Below the pieces are notes generated by a model. The model saw nothing but the letters and a program-made list of their open reading frames with translations, was not told where the DNA came from and did no database searches. Below, piece by piece: positions 20,761 through 29,950 of a stretch of DNA of 64,000 nt (position 1 is the stretch's first letter; every line of letters starts with the position of its first letter). Location: positions 434,001-498,000 of the forward strand of contig CAKMXJ010000002.1 of NCBI GenBank assembly GCA_928724745.1, written 5' to 3'. Made by a program: the position numbers and the translations under genes. The DNA comes from Anthracocystis setariae. Lineage: Eukaryota > Basidiomycota > Ustilaginomycetes > Ustilaginales > Ustilaginaceae.

Positions 20761-21399
20761 ATGAGCAGATTCTTCTCGCTCTTCACCCGATCGTCGCAGC
20801 CACTTATTCAACAGCTTGGTCCGCCGACTACACCTACCGCACTCGCTGCTCAGCAAGCACTCACTGCCGCCATGTCTGGTCAAGAAACTGCCACCGTTGC
20901 CTCCGGCTGCTTCTGGGGCACCGAAGATATCTATCGCAAGGCTTACGGAAGCGGTAAGGGTCTGCTGGATGCCAAGGTCGGCTTCATCGGTGGTCACGAG
21001 TCGAGCAAGAACCCTTCGTACGAGGAAGTCTGCACGGGTCGCACCGGCCATGCCGAGGCAACACAGATCGTCTATGATCCTTCCAAGGTGTCGTACGCTG
21101 AGCTCATCGAGTTCTTCTACCGCACTCACGACCCAACCCAGCTCAACCAGCAGGGAAATGACCGCGGCACACAGTACCGTTCGGCTATCTTTGCGCATGA
21201 CCAGAACCAGCTGGAGATCGCCAAAAAGGTGACCGAGGAAGTTCAGAAAAAGCACTTTGATCCTAAGGGCAAGAAGATCGTTACCCAGCTCGAGATCCGA
21301 CCCGCAGGTGATTTCTTCCCGGCCGACGATTACCACCAGCAGTACTTGATCAACAACCCCAATGGATACCATTGCTCTACACACAAGTATTGGTGGTAG
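20761..21399 (+). CDS. msrA: Peptide methionine-S-sulfoxide reductase (MsrA)
   Basis: The catalytic motif ASGCFWGTED with its Cys, then GGHESSKNPSYEEVCTG, FFYRTHDPTQLNQQGNDRG and QYRSAIF, identify MsrA, which reduces methionine-S-sulfoxide in proteins. The protein ends GYHCSTHKYWW. The first in-frame ATG is at 20761, giving 213 aa with a hydrophobic/basic leader (MSRFFSLFTRSSQPLIQQL) that could be a mitochondrial presequence. A second ATG at 20872 (MSGQETATV) would give a cytosolic form starting at the core domain. The frame is open further upstream and can be joined to an ATG at 20609 through a possible 47-bp intron, adding a hydrophobic segment; that model is weaker because the intron is very short. 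Confidence 0.9.
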   Translation: MSRFFSLFTRSSQPLIQQLGPPTTPTALAAQQALTAAMSGQETATVASGCFWGTEDIYRKAYGSGKGLLDAKVGFIGGHESSKNPSYEEVCTGRTGHAEATQIVYDPSKVSYAELIEFFYRTHDPTQLNQQGNDRGTQYRSAIFAHDQNQLEIAKKVTEEVQKKHFDPKGKKIVTQLEIRPAGDFFPADDYHQQYLINNPNGYHCSTHKYWW

Positions 21400-22213
21400 A
21401 CAGCTGAATACATCAGATAGTTCAAACCAGTCGCTCCAGCTTTGTTTCGTCATCAGTAATGTCTTGGAGTAATCACACGGATCTGTGCAGTTTTTGTTCC
21501 TGAAAAGTGTGACTTTTTCACCTAGTTCAGTGCGTGGGCCAGGGCCTTTGATGGCCGCACGACCGTGTCTGAAGAATCGATGAGATCCTGTCTCGTTGCG
21601 GTCCAGTGCTGACAGTGCAAAACGATCGCACAGGCTCACTGGCCGGGGTTTCAGTGTGGAAGCGATGCCAAGTGTTCGCGGCTTCTGTGAGCCTCATCAT
21701 AGTTACGCGTGAACAAGAGCGTGTTAGTCGGACAGCGTACAGCAGATGTGTGTCACATCACCCGCCAGGCGATGCTAGACCGAAAGACGCCGTTGCCGCA
21801 AATATAATAAAACAAAGTAGCGGTCAAGCCAGTGGAAAGAAGGTGGTGGTCAGTTGGTGGCGCGTGCCCAATAATGCAACAAGCGAGACGCGTGGATTTG
21901 GATCGCACCAAAATTGTAGTTATGCATAGCAACGCCGTCACCGCCGCACCGCTGCAGCGCTGCACAGCCGCGATCCGTGATTATTGTGATTGTGATGGTC
22001 AGACAAACGACATCAACACTTTGCACCTCCACAGACTCGACTCGCTAGCAGCTCTCTTATCAACGACAACATCGACACCACATTCGACCCTTCCTGCTTC
22101 TTTCTTCCCGCCATCATCACTACTCGAAATAGGAATCATCCCTCTTCCCAAATCAGCGTCAAGAATCAGAAGCCTTGCCTTGCACACCACGGTCCTTCCG
22201 AGCTCGACTCACC
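21400..22213. other. Intergenic, 3' flank of MsrA and promoter of the LIM gene
   Basis: About 810 bp without a supportable gene. A CT-rich leader precedes the LIM protein start. Confidence 0.5.
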
Positions 22214-23584
22214 ATGCCACGATTCGCCGTGCCTGCAGCACCAAAGTGCACACGTTGCAATACTTCCGTCTATCTTGCTGAACAGGTCATCGGTCCAGCC
22301 TCGAAACCCTACCACAAATCTTGCCTCACCTGTGTAGTGTGCAACAAACGTCTCGACTCGACGCTTCTTGTTGAACATGATGGCGAACCGTACTGCAAAA
22401 ACTGTCACAAAGAGCACCTTGGAACAGGCAAAGGCGGATTTGCAAAGGCAGTCTCGCTCAACCCTACTTCGCCCAAGTCACCACGCTCGCCTGCCACCAA
22501 CCTTGCCAACCCAACCAGAAGCCCAGCGGCTACACCCTCGAGAACGGCCGCTTCCTTGAGGGAGCAACTCGTCAGCACGCCCGAAGCAAGACTTGAACAA
22601 GCAGCCAGGCGCTCACCAAGCCCAACAAAGTTCACGCCCGGTCCAGCCTTGAGCGAAAATGGAGATGTGGTACCAGAAATCTCTATTCAGCCACGAGGAG
22701 TCGCAACCAGCAACCCGCTGTGCTCGGCTCCCACTGCGGAAAAGGCAACCTACAATGCAACGAGTAGCTCAACTGCGCCAATTCGATCCATCGACGAAGC
22801 CATTGCCAGCGGCAATGCCGACATCAGCGATCCCGTCGCTCGTCTCCAATCTGCAGTAGGCGGCATGTCGATTGCGCCTTCCGCTTCCACCTCCACCGCC
22901 ACACCCACGCACTCGATCCGCTCGGTTGACTACTATGCTACGCCATCACCTCCCAACTCTCGAACCGCGCAAGCCACCTACTCTTCGGAATCCTCCATCG
23001 CGCACGATGGCACGCCGATCACCATCCAAACGCGTCGCGTAGCCGCCTCGGACACGATCGCTTCAATCCACTTCCACGGCACCACCTCACCCACGTCCGC
23101 ACCCAAAGTCAACACGCACTCGCCCCTCGAGGCCATCGGAACGCTGCCGCCCGCAAAACGGCCCGATCCCAAAACACTCACTGGCGCTTCGGGTACAGTC
23201 AAGATCGCACCACCGCGAGTCATTTCGCCCGTCGTCTCGGCTGTCGACTCGTCGCGTCGCAAGAGCGGGATCGATCGCATCGGCCTCACGTCTAGCATCG
23301 TCGAAGCTTCCGGTGGAACCCCGCTCTGCGCACGTTGCCAACATCCAGTCTACTTTGCAGAACAGAAGATCGCAGCAGGTAGAAAATGGCATCGTGCCTG
23401 TCTTCGTTGCGACGGCTGCAACTCCACCCTCGAAAGCGGAAAGTTGCAAGAAGGTCCAACCGAACAATCAAACTCAACAGCGCCTCGGCAGCGAGCAAAT
23501 GTTTGGTGCAGAACTTGTTACGCCAAATGGTTCGGTCCCAAAAACCTCGCCGTAGGCTTATCGCTGCCTGAAACTATGCGTTAG
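22214..23584 (+). CDS. Two-LIM-domain protein
   Basis: The ATG at 22214 gives a 456-aa single-exon protein; upstream in-frame codons start only at non-ATG triplets. LIM domain 1 starts at Cys12 (CTRCNTSVYLAEQV, then CLTCVVCNKRL and YCKNCHKEH). LIM domain 2 lies near the C-terminus (CARCQHPVYFAEQKI, CLRCDGCNSTL, WCRTCYAKW). The linker of about 300 residues is Ser/Pro/Thr-rich and contains several SP and TP sites. The LIM arrangement resembles cysteine-rich-protein-type adaptors that bind actin-associated or signalling partners. The second LIM has a longer insert between its two zinc modules than usual. Function beyond protein-protein adaptor is not readable. Confidence 0.88.
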   Translation: MPRFAVPAAPKCTRCNTSVYLAEQVIGPASKPYHKSCLTCVVCNKRLDSTLLVEHDGEPYCKNCHKEHLGTGKGGFAKAVSLNPTSPKSPRSPATNLANPTRSPAATPSRTAASLREQLVSTPEARLEQAARRSPSPTKFTPGPALSENGDVVPEISIQPRGVATSNPLCSAPTAEKATYNATSSSTAPIRSIDEAIASGNADISDPVARLQSAVGGMSIAPSASTSTATPTHSIRSVDYYATPSPPNSRTAQATYSSESSIAHDGTPITIQTRRVAASDTIASIHFHGTTSPTSAPKVNTHSPLEAIGTLPPAKRPDPKTLTGASGTVKIAPPRVISPVVSAVDSSRRKSGIDRIGLTSSIVEASGGTPLCARCQHPVYFAEQKIAAGRKWHRACLRCDGCNSTLESGKLQEGPTEQSNSTAPRQRANVWCRTCYAKWFGPKNLAVGLSLPETMR

Positions 23585-23713
23585 GATAATCAGGCTCAGT
23601 CATGCGATTTGTATACCCCCTCCTCCCCCCCCCCCTCATCGTAAAATGGCTCGGTGTGAATGTGTGTGGGGGTATATTTCCAGTAAACGAGAGAGTAGTG
23701 TGTGTAAGGTCTT

Positions 23714-25849
23714 TTATTGAAGTTCAGCGGGCCATTCGTTGCGTTTCCTCCAAATGCCCTGCTTACCGAATCTAGGGTTCATGGGGAACTCGAACCCGTC
23801 ATTGACATGCTGTCCAAGCGGCAGGAACCACATCCAGATGTTGGGGCCAAGGACTTGTTCGACATTAGTTCGCCAAGCTCCATGTACGCCCGCCTTCCTA
23901 CTCGCTTGCTTTGCTCCTCCCGCTTGCTTCTCCTCCGACTCCCGAGCATCCTCCACCCCAGCATAATACTTGACCTCATCCGATGACCCCAACCACCACC
24001 TATGACCCTCCCTAGTCAACCTGCCCCACTCTCTATCCCACTCTCTCACCATCTTCCTCTTGGCCTTAACGTTGAACCCCGCAAACCCACTCCGCTGCTG
24101 CATGCCAAACCACCTATCCAACAAAACCCTTTCCTTGCCCTGCATCCGATTCGTCGCCACATGCTCGATCGTCGTCAGATTCCTCCCCATCAACCACAAA
24201 TGCGTACACAGCAACGCTCCCGTGAAGACGATAAACATGGCACAAATCGCAAACACACTCACCAAGAACCCATCCACCTTCCAATCTCCCCTGTGGGCTT
24301 TGAGCGCTGCAACTCCGCGATGAAACAAGACAGCAGTGCTGATGAGCGTGTACACTTCCAAAAGGGTGACCCACAACACAAAGATGAAGAAGAAGCGGTG
24401 GTTGCGCGCACCAACACAACCACCCACCCAGGGACAGTGGTGGTCCATCTTGAGAACGCAAGTTCCACATCGTCGACAGTGGTGTGCGCGAGGCGGCTTG
24501 ACCCGGCGACACCGATGGCAGTAGAGCGCAGCAGCCGAGAGCGGAGGTGGATCGTTCTGTGGCCGGCGTTGAGGAGCTGCCCAAGCAGAAGCGGGCACTG
24601 GCGCAGCGACGTCTGCGGCATTCTGCGCACTGTGCGGAAGAGCCGCAGCACCATCGCGCATGGCTTGTCCTTCGGCAATGGCTGCGGCACCAAGTGGTCC
24701 GATGATACCTGGGAGTTGAGGATCAGCTGACACCGCTTCGGCCTCAGTATCAATAGTGGGGCCAAGTCTTTCGGTGCCACGCTGTGCCTCCACGTGTGCC
24801 GCAGAAGTGTCGAGCGTGGCTTCCTCTTCCACAACGGTGCACCTCGACATGGTACGCGAGTGGGAGAGGTGGCTGGTTATTGAGTTATGCTTGGGTTCCA
24901 TGGATCCAGGAAGCACACGCATGCTGTCCGAGGAGGCACGTGCACCGCCAAATTGTTCGAGATCGGCGTTGTAAGATGGGTAGGGTAGTGATTCCGAGCG
25001 GGAAGCAGGTCCTGTGGGTTGTTCAGCGATGGAAGCGGATGGCTGCACGAGATTGGGATCTGTGCCGACACAGGCTTGAGATGGAATGTGCATGGGCTCG
25101 GACGGGACCTGCGGGTGTAATGCTGGCTGCTGAGGAGGCTGAGCATTCCATTGACCTTGCTGGACAGCGGCGGGTGGAGGATCGGACTGGGGAATGTAGT
25201 CCTTCACCAAGCCAGGACCTTTCAAGATGACAGTGATGTACGACCACACCGTCATCAGCCAGAGGATCACAAAGCCGACCAGCAAACCGATGCCTTCGGA
25301 TCGTGTACCCAACACCGTGCCTTGTGGAGTTTGCTGGATGAGTCGACTGCATAGCCGCCAAACGTACACGAGGAAGACCCAAGAAAGGATGACGAAAACA
25401 AGAGGGATGATGGCTTTCCTGGCTGCTGGAGGGTCGCCAGTCTCATCGCGTTGTGCTGCTGCCTGTACTCTGCTTTGCTCCATACGTTCATTGAAACGTA
25501 CGACGTTGGCTGTGCATGACTCGATACTGGCGATACAAGATTGCATACATTTTGGCGGAGGTGGGCGATCCTTGGCTGGTTTCTTTGATGAACTACGCCG
25601 ACGTAATGAAGTGTTGAGGCTAGCCTGTTGTGTGCGATCTGCGTGCTCCTGGTGCAAACCATTTGGTTGCTCTTGGGGAAATGATGGCGGAATCTGATCT
25701 TTGCCCGGACGTGTTGCAGACCATGCCGAAATTTTGGAGCGCGGTGAAGAGTGCGCTGGATCGGCGGAGTCGATATGGGTATGGGAGGAGGTGGATAAGC
25801 CGGCAGTGGTGCGGTCACCATCGCTTGAACGTGACTGAATAATTCGCAT
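23714..25849 (-). CDS. DHHC palmitoyltransferase
   Basis: A 711-aa single-exon protein from the ATG at 25847-25849. A Cys-rich DHHC domain (YCHRCRRVKPPRAHHCRRCG, then MDHHCPWVGGCVGARNHR) is flanked by membrane segments. There are two segments before it (about residues 148-170 and 185-210) and two after it (FFFIFVLWVTLLEVY and VFAICAMFIVFTGALL). A TTxE-type motif (LTTIEHV) follows the last segment, as in the family. These integral ER/Golgi or plasma-membrane enzymes attach palmitate to cysteines of membrane proteins. The disordered first 140 residues and the loop of about 230 residues between TM2 and the DHHC domain are longer than in yeast relatives. Which yeast Pfa or Swf protein it matches cannot be settled here. 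Confidence 0.93.
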   Translation of the reverse strand: MRIIQSRSSDGDRTTAGLSTSSHTHIDSADPAHSSPRSKISAWSATRPGKDQIPPSFPQEQPNGLHQEHADRTQQASLNTSLRRRSSSKKPAKDRPPPPKCMQSCIASIESCTANVVRFNERMEQSRVQAAAQRDETGDPPAARKAIIPLVFVILSWVFLVYVWRLCSRLIQQTPQGTVLGTRSEGIGLLVGFVILWLMTVWSYITVILKGPGLVKDYIPQSDPPPAAVQQGQWNAQPPQQPALHPQVPSEPMHIPSQACVGTDPNLVQPSASIAEQPTGPASRSESLPYPSYNADLEQFGGARASSDSMRVLPGSMEPKHNSITSHLSHSRTMSRCTVVEEEATLDTSAAHVEAQRGTERLGPTIDTEAEAVSADPQLPGIIGPLGAAAIAEGQAMRDGAAALPHSAQNAADVAAPVPASAWAAPQRRPQNDPPPLSAAALYCHRCRRVKPPRAHHCRRCGTCVLKMDHHCPWVGGCVGARNHRFFFIFVLWVTLLEVYTLISTAVLFHRGVAALKAHRGDWKVDGFLVSVFAICAMFIVFTGALLCTHLWLMGRNLTTIEHVATNRMQGKERVLLDRWFGMQQRSGFAGFNVKAKRKMVREWDREWGRLTREGHRWWLGSSDEVKYYAGVEDARESEEKQAGGAKQASRKAGVHGAWRTNVEQVLGPNIWMWFLPLGQHVNDGFEFPMNPRFGKQGIWRKRNEWPAELQ

Positions 25850-26653
25850 GGCGAGACAGGGTTGGCGTTGTTGCAGCCAACAGCGTGGCTCAGTGTATGG
25901 GTGAGTGTGACTAGCTCTTCTGAGCCATGGCGATCAATGATTGATGATGATGGCAAGTGGAGAAGCGAGACTGCCAAGCGCTATACTGTTGATGTGAAGT
26001 TAATAGGCTGAGTGGATATCTTAAGTGAATTGCAGAAAGGGGTTTGAGAGTGTGTGTGCTTTTGTGCTTTCTGTGCTTTTGTGCTTTGGCTGTGTGATGT
26101 TTGTGTGGGATGCGTGTGCCAATGCAGCAACAGATTATCGCCTCCACTCTGGCTTGGTTGCGACATCTGTCGGCCGATTGGGGTTTGGAATTGACCGGCA
26201 ACTATCCGCCAGGAGACACAAGTTGGTTGGAAATTTCAATTGAAATACAGCTACTGTAAAATTCAGCTGAAAATACATATGTCAAGAAGGTGCGCGTTCC
26301 AAAAGTGAATAATTTGGCCATTACGGGGAGGCACAGTTGGATTGCGCTTACTGCCGCCGCGCTCGGCCAGCTGTACGCTAAGCTTTGGTTGTGCAGACAA
26401 AGCCCATCTCGCACGTCTTGAACGCTCAACTTGCACTTGGACATCATCCTACCATTCCTACTCGACTCGCCGCAGCGTCTACATCTCGTCGTTTCATGCT
26501 TTGACCAGCCAGAGGCGCAACTTACTCTATCGAACTGTCTGGTCAGTGACGGGCCAGACCACGCACCTTTCCATCTTGTCACTGCTTATCGTCGCATCGC
26601 CCTCTTTTCCACTTTGATCGGCTGGGCTCCGAAACACCATCAGCCTGGCAAAG
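25850..26653. other. Divergent promoter between DHHC enzyme and 7TM protein
   Basis: About 800 bp with GT-rich stretches near 26045-26110. No supportable gene. Confidence 0.5.
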
Positions 26654-28069
26654 ATGAGGGCAGGCATTCCATTGACCGTCACCGCCATTCCTGCCTTCCC
26701 AACCCAGTTTCCGTTCAACGCAAACGAAACCTTTCCACCTCTGCCACCCATCGCCAATCAGACTTGGGCACGACACGCTCACCCGCCCGACGATCTAGTC
26801 GTCATCTCTGCGACTCGCGTCAATGCGATTCTGCCCACTTTGATCACAGCTTCCATGTCTCTTGGTCTCGTCGTCTCAGATTGGTCGCTGCATCTTCCAT
26901 GGGAATGGAAGCTGCTCTCGAAACGTAGAAAGTGGAAACTCTCGCACATCGCCTACTTTGCCTCTCGGTTTGGTGGGCTCGGCTATTCCATCTGTGCGCT
27001 TCTCCATTCGGTCATTGGTAACATTGCACCTGGCCCCGTCGAATTGGGCGCCGATCGATGGAACTATGCCAACTTTGCCTGCGGTGCAGATCGACGAGCC
27101 AGCATCTTGTTCTCTGTCGTTTCCATCGGCGGCAGTACAGGCATCCTGCTGCTTCGTTGTTTGGCGCTGTATCGCTTCCACATTGTCGCTGTCATCTCGC
27201 TGGGTCTGCTGTGGCTAGCGACGCCCGCTTTTCTCATCCTCAACATGTTTATCCTCAGCAGTCAGAGCAAGCGCAACGGCATCAGTGCATGCGATCCCAG
27301 TCCACCTCGAGTGCACATGAACCCTACCTTGTACATGATCCCATGGTTCGTTCTACCCATCTTTGACTCGACCATTCTCATCCTCTCTCTCATCGGCATT
27401 CGACGCGCTTCACACCGACGACGTGCATCGCCGCTGGAACGCATGTTCCGCAAGGACAACATCGTCTACTATGCCATCGTATTCCTTTGTGTCATTCCCA
27501 TCCCGATCTGGTACCTTTGCCAACAACACGACGGCAGGATGATGCCGTATCTCAATCTGTACATTGGTCTATCAAGCATCTTGTCGTGTCGACTCTTTAT
27601 CAATCTGTGGAAGGCGATCGGCAGGGAACTCGCGTTGGCACAGTCATTTAGCTCCAACGCACGCGATCATTACCGCATCGATACAAGCGTAGAGCAGGCC
27701 ACTGCAGGCCTGGTTGGAACACAGCAAAGTGTTGCATCATCGAACGCAAGTCGGCTGTCACGAGGCGACTTGATCATGCCTACGGAAACGTCGACGGATG
27801 ACAGTATGGTGGGCAGTACCGCTCTCGCAGAAAAACACTCGCTGCCTCCATCCGTTGGCGAAAAGTCGGCACCTTTGGAAGGAGACGTACCACCAAACGA
27901 TTCGACATCGACAAGGAGCATCCAGGCAACACGGCTACGCAGGATCGTGCCGGACTGGACCGATGTGGATCCGGATTTGGCATTCTCGCTGAACGGCGAT
28001 TTCTACGACGACACCAACTCGATATCATACGATTATCAGTCTCGAGCCATGCAGTCGAACCCATACTGA
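26654..28069 (+). CDS. Seven-transmembrane receptor-like protein
   Basis: The ATG at 26654 gives 471 aa in one exon. The N-terminal 55 residues contain two N-glycosylation sequons (NETF, NQTW) and look extracellular. About seven hydrophobic segments follow. They include ILPTLITASMSLGLVVSDW, ILFSVVSIGGSTGILLL, VAVISLGLLWLATPAFLIL, IPWFVLPIFDSTILILSLIG and IVYYAIVFLCVIPIPIWYL. The topology is seven TM with a 140-residue Ser/Thr-rich cytosolic tail. The first-loop WEWKLLSKRRKWKLSH segment resembles the basidiomycete-specific 7TM families that carry DUF6533-like domains. A receptor role is inference from topology; ligand and G-protein coupling are unknown. It converges on the HAD phosphatase gene with a gap of about 95 bp. 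Confidence 0.82.
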   Translation: MRAGIPLTVTAIPAFPTQFPFNANETFPPLPPIANQTWARHAHPPDDLVVISATRVNAILPTLITASMSLGLVVSDWSLHLPWEWKLLSKRRKWKLSHIAYFASRFGGLGYSICALLHSVIGNIAPGPVELGADRWNYANFACGADRRASILFSVVSIGGSTGILLLRCLALYRFHIVAVISLGLLWLATPAFLILNMFILSSQSKRNGISACDPSPPRVHMNPTLYMIPWFVLPIFDSTILILSLIGIRRASHRRRASPLERMFRKDNIVYYAIVFLCVIPIPIWYLCQQHDGRMMPYLNLYIGLSSILSCRLFINLWKAIGRELALAQSFSSNARDHYRIDTSVEQATAGLVGTQQSVASSNASRLSRGDLIMPTETSTDDSMVGSTALAEKHSLPPSVGEKSAPLEGDVPPNDSTSTRSIQATRLRRIVPDWTDVDPDLAFSLNGDFYDDTNSISYDYQSRAMQSNPY

Positions 28070-28164
28070 AACCAAAGCCACGCCACCTCATGCTTTGCAG
28101 ATGGTGGTGCTCTATGTATACTACTTTGATCACGTCGTGCTGTACAACGATGCTCGCGGTTGGA

Positions 28165-29025
28165 TCATCCAGCTTGTGTGACGATGTCGAGCAGGTTTGA
28201 GAGGCTTGGGATGGTTCTTGCCTTGACATAGGCTTGGTCTTGCTGGGTATTTCGATGCTTGGCACATTGCTGGAAAGGTTGATTGCTTTCGAGGTTGCAA
28301 GGCCGTTGCAACCATGCTGCTTGAAGACCGGCGTCGGTGGCGCCCCAGAAATCCTCGTGGAGCTGGTCGCCCACATACAGGACGTTTTCGGCGTTGATAC
28401 CGTTGTCAGGCCAAGCTGTTCGGATGGCGGCGTGGAAGAAGCGTGCATCAGGTTTGGCGCACTTTTCAAAGTAGGACAACGTCGGTGCCCCTGCAGTAGC
28501 ACTGGGGTTGAGCTCGAGGAAGCGGTCGAGGCCCAAGCTGGTTAGCGCCGAGAGGATCCTGGAATCGCTGTTGGTGGCGAGCGCTAAGCGAAGAGGACAA
28601 GCCTGGTTGGTTCGGAGTTGAAGTAATTTGTCTAATGTGGGAAGAACATCCGGGAAGATATGATAGGCTTCGGAGGTGCCAAACCGAGAGACTAAGCTTT
28701 GTGCGAGAGGACCTATGGTGTCGTTGTACTGTTGTGCGGTAATGCCAGCATGCAGAGGAGGGGCGAAGGTGCGTCGGATGACCAAATTCCACCACTCGTC
28801 CGGTGATGCGATACCGGTTTCGAGGCCATAGTTGGGATGCTGCTGTAAGGTGGTGCCGAAGGCCTGCTTGAAGCCATGCTTGACATCAGCGTCGGTTACG
28901 TCCAGGCCAAAGTGTCGTGCGACGGCAGAGTATTGAAGATGAGGTGCCGATCGGGGCGTAACCAGCGTATCGAATGCATCGAAAAGGATCAGGCGAATCG
29001 ACGGCGTCTTGGGATACCAGCTCAT
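28165..29025 (-). CDS. HAD-superfamily hydrolase (haloacid dehalogenase/HDHD3-like)
   Basis: The frame extends to a TTG at 29034; the first ATG is at 29023-29025, giving 286 aa starting MSWYPKTPSIRL. HAD motif I is LILFDAFDTL (nucleophile Asp16, aromatic residue at +2, Thr20). Motif II is LALATNSDSR, the motif III Lys is in AKPDARFF, and motif IV is VLYVGDQLHEDFWGATDAG. A helical cap lies between motifs I and II. The non-acidic residue at +2 is like haloacid dehalogenase and HDHD3-type proteins more than typical phosphatases, so the substrate is uncertain. It is probably a soluble, intronless enzyme. It diverges from the NRPS-like gene across about 925 bp. Confidence 0.87.
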   Translation of the reverse strand: MSWYPKTPSIRLILFDAFDTLVTPRSAPHLQYSAVARHFGLDVTDADVKHGFKQAFGTTLQQHPNYGLETGIASPDEWWNLVIRRTFAPPLHAGITAQQYNDTIGPLAQSLVSRFGTSEAYHIFPDVLPTLDKLLQLRTNQACPLRLALATNSDSRILSALTSLGLDRFLELNPSATAGAPTLSYFEKCAKPDARFFHAAIRTAWPDNGINAENVLYVGDQLHEDFWGATDAGLQAAWLQRPCNLESNQPFQQCAKHRNTQQDQAYVKARTIPSLSNLLDIVTQAG

Positions 29026-29950
29026 GGCAGCCAACGCCCACCAGCTTGGATATATGAACCTTGTCTTGGCGGTTGCCGAAGATCAAGAGCTTGACAACGG
29101 CTTGTTGAAAGAAATAAAGCTTGCCATCTTCCAATCAAGTTGGCATGGTCCGTGTGCTTTGCAGCCGCATTTTCTTTTCCTTTTTCTTTTTTTTTTTTTT
29201 TTTTATTTTTGTGAGATTGCCATGGACCGTGTCGATGCAACATTCCGCTTTGACACCAATGCGTTCAACAGCTTCTTCGCGGCGGATCGTTGAACGGTGA
29301 CCAACTTGACATGTTGGAGGCTTGATGAGCATGGTGCATCTACTGTGTCGCACGCCATACAACGAGCAGCACTTGCACAGGTGTCTGCAATGCTCTATCA
29401 TGCAGCCAGATCGTGGACGGGTGTGGTACGATGCGATGTCGCTAATGTCCAAATCGGCCAAGCTCGGCCAGTTCGGCGTCTGTCGGCTGTTGACAGCTGC
29501 ATGAAATCAGGCGAAAACGTGTCTGGTGCGGAAGAGACTGTCACAAAGCATTGATCCGCAGCTGACGGCCCCGGAGTCATATAACCGGAGGCAGTGGGCT
29601 TGCTGCAACAAAAGAGATGTCACGACAAGGGTGCTTGTCTTTCTCGCGCTTTGTTCTAGACTCCGCCCGGTCACTTTAGCCGCTTGCTAGTGATCCCTTT
29701 GTATCCAACTGTCATCCTTCACTTGTCATCCTACCATCGTCATCCTTCCGCTTCTTCTCCAGCTAGACTACCATACACGCTACTCATCTTAGCACCACCT
29801 CTCCTACATCGCTAAGTGTCTCCGTATCTCGCTTCTTAAAGGCCCAAGCGCCACCACTGCCGCCTGCACTTGGCTGACTTCCACAACATCCAGCAGCGCA
29901 CAACAACTTCCTCTATAACTCCAACTTACACGGGACACAATCGCATCAAC
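29026..29950. other. Divergent promoter between HAD gene and NRPS-like gene
   Basis: The region contains a T-homopolymer tract at about 29183-29204 and a CT-rich leader before the NRPS-like start. No independent gene is supportable. Confidence 0.5.

Noticed and set aside
20554..21639. 361-codon minus-strand frame
   Set aside because: Overlaps the clearly conserved MsrA gene on the other strand and has no recognisable motif.
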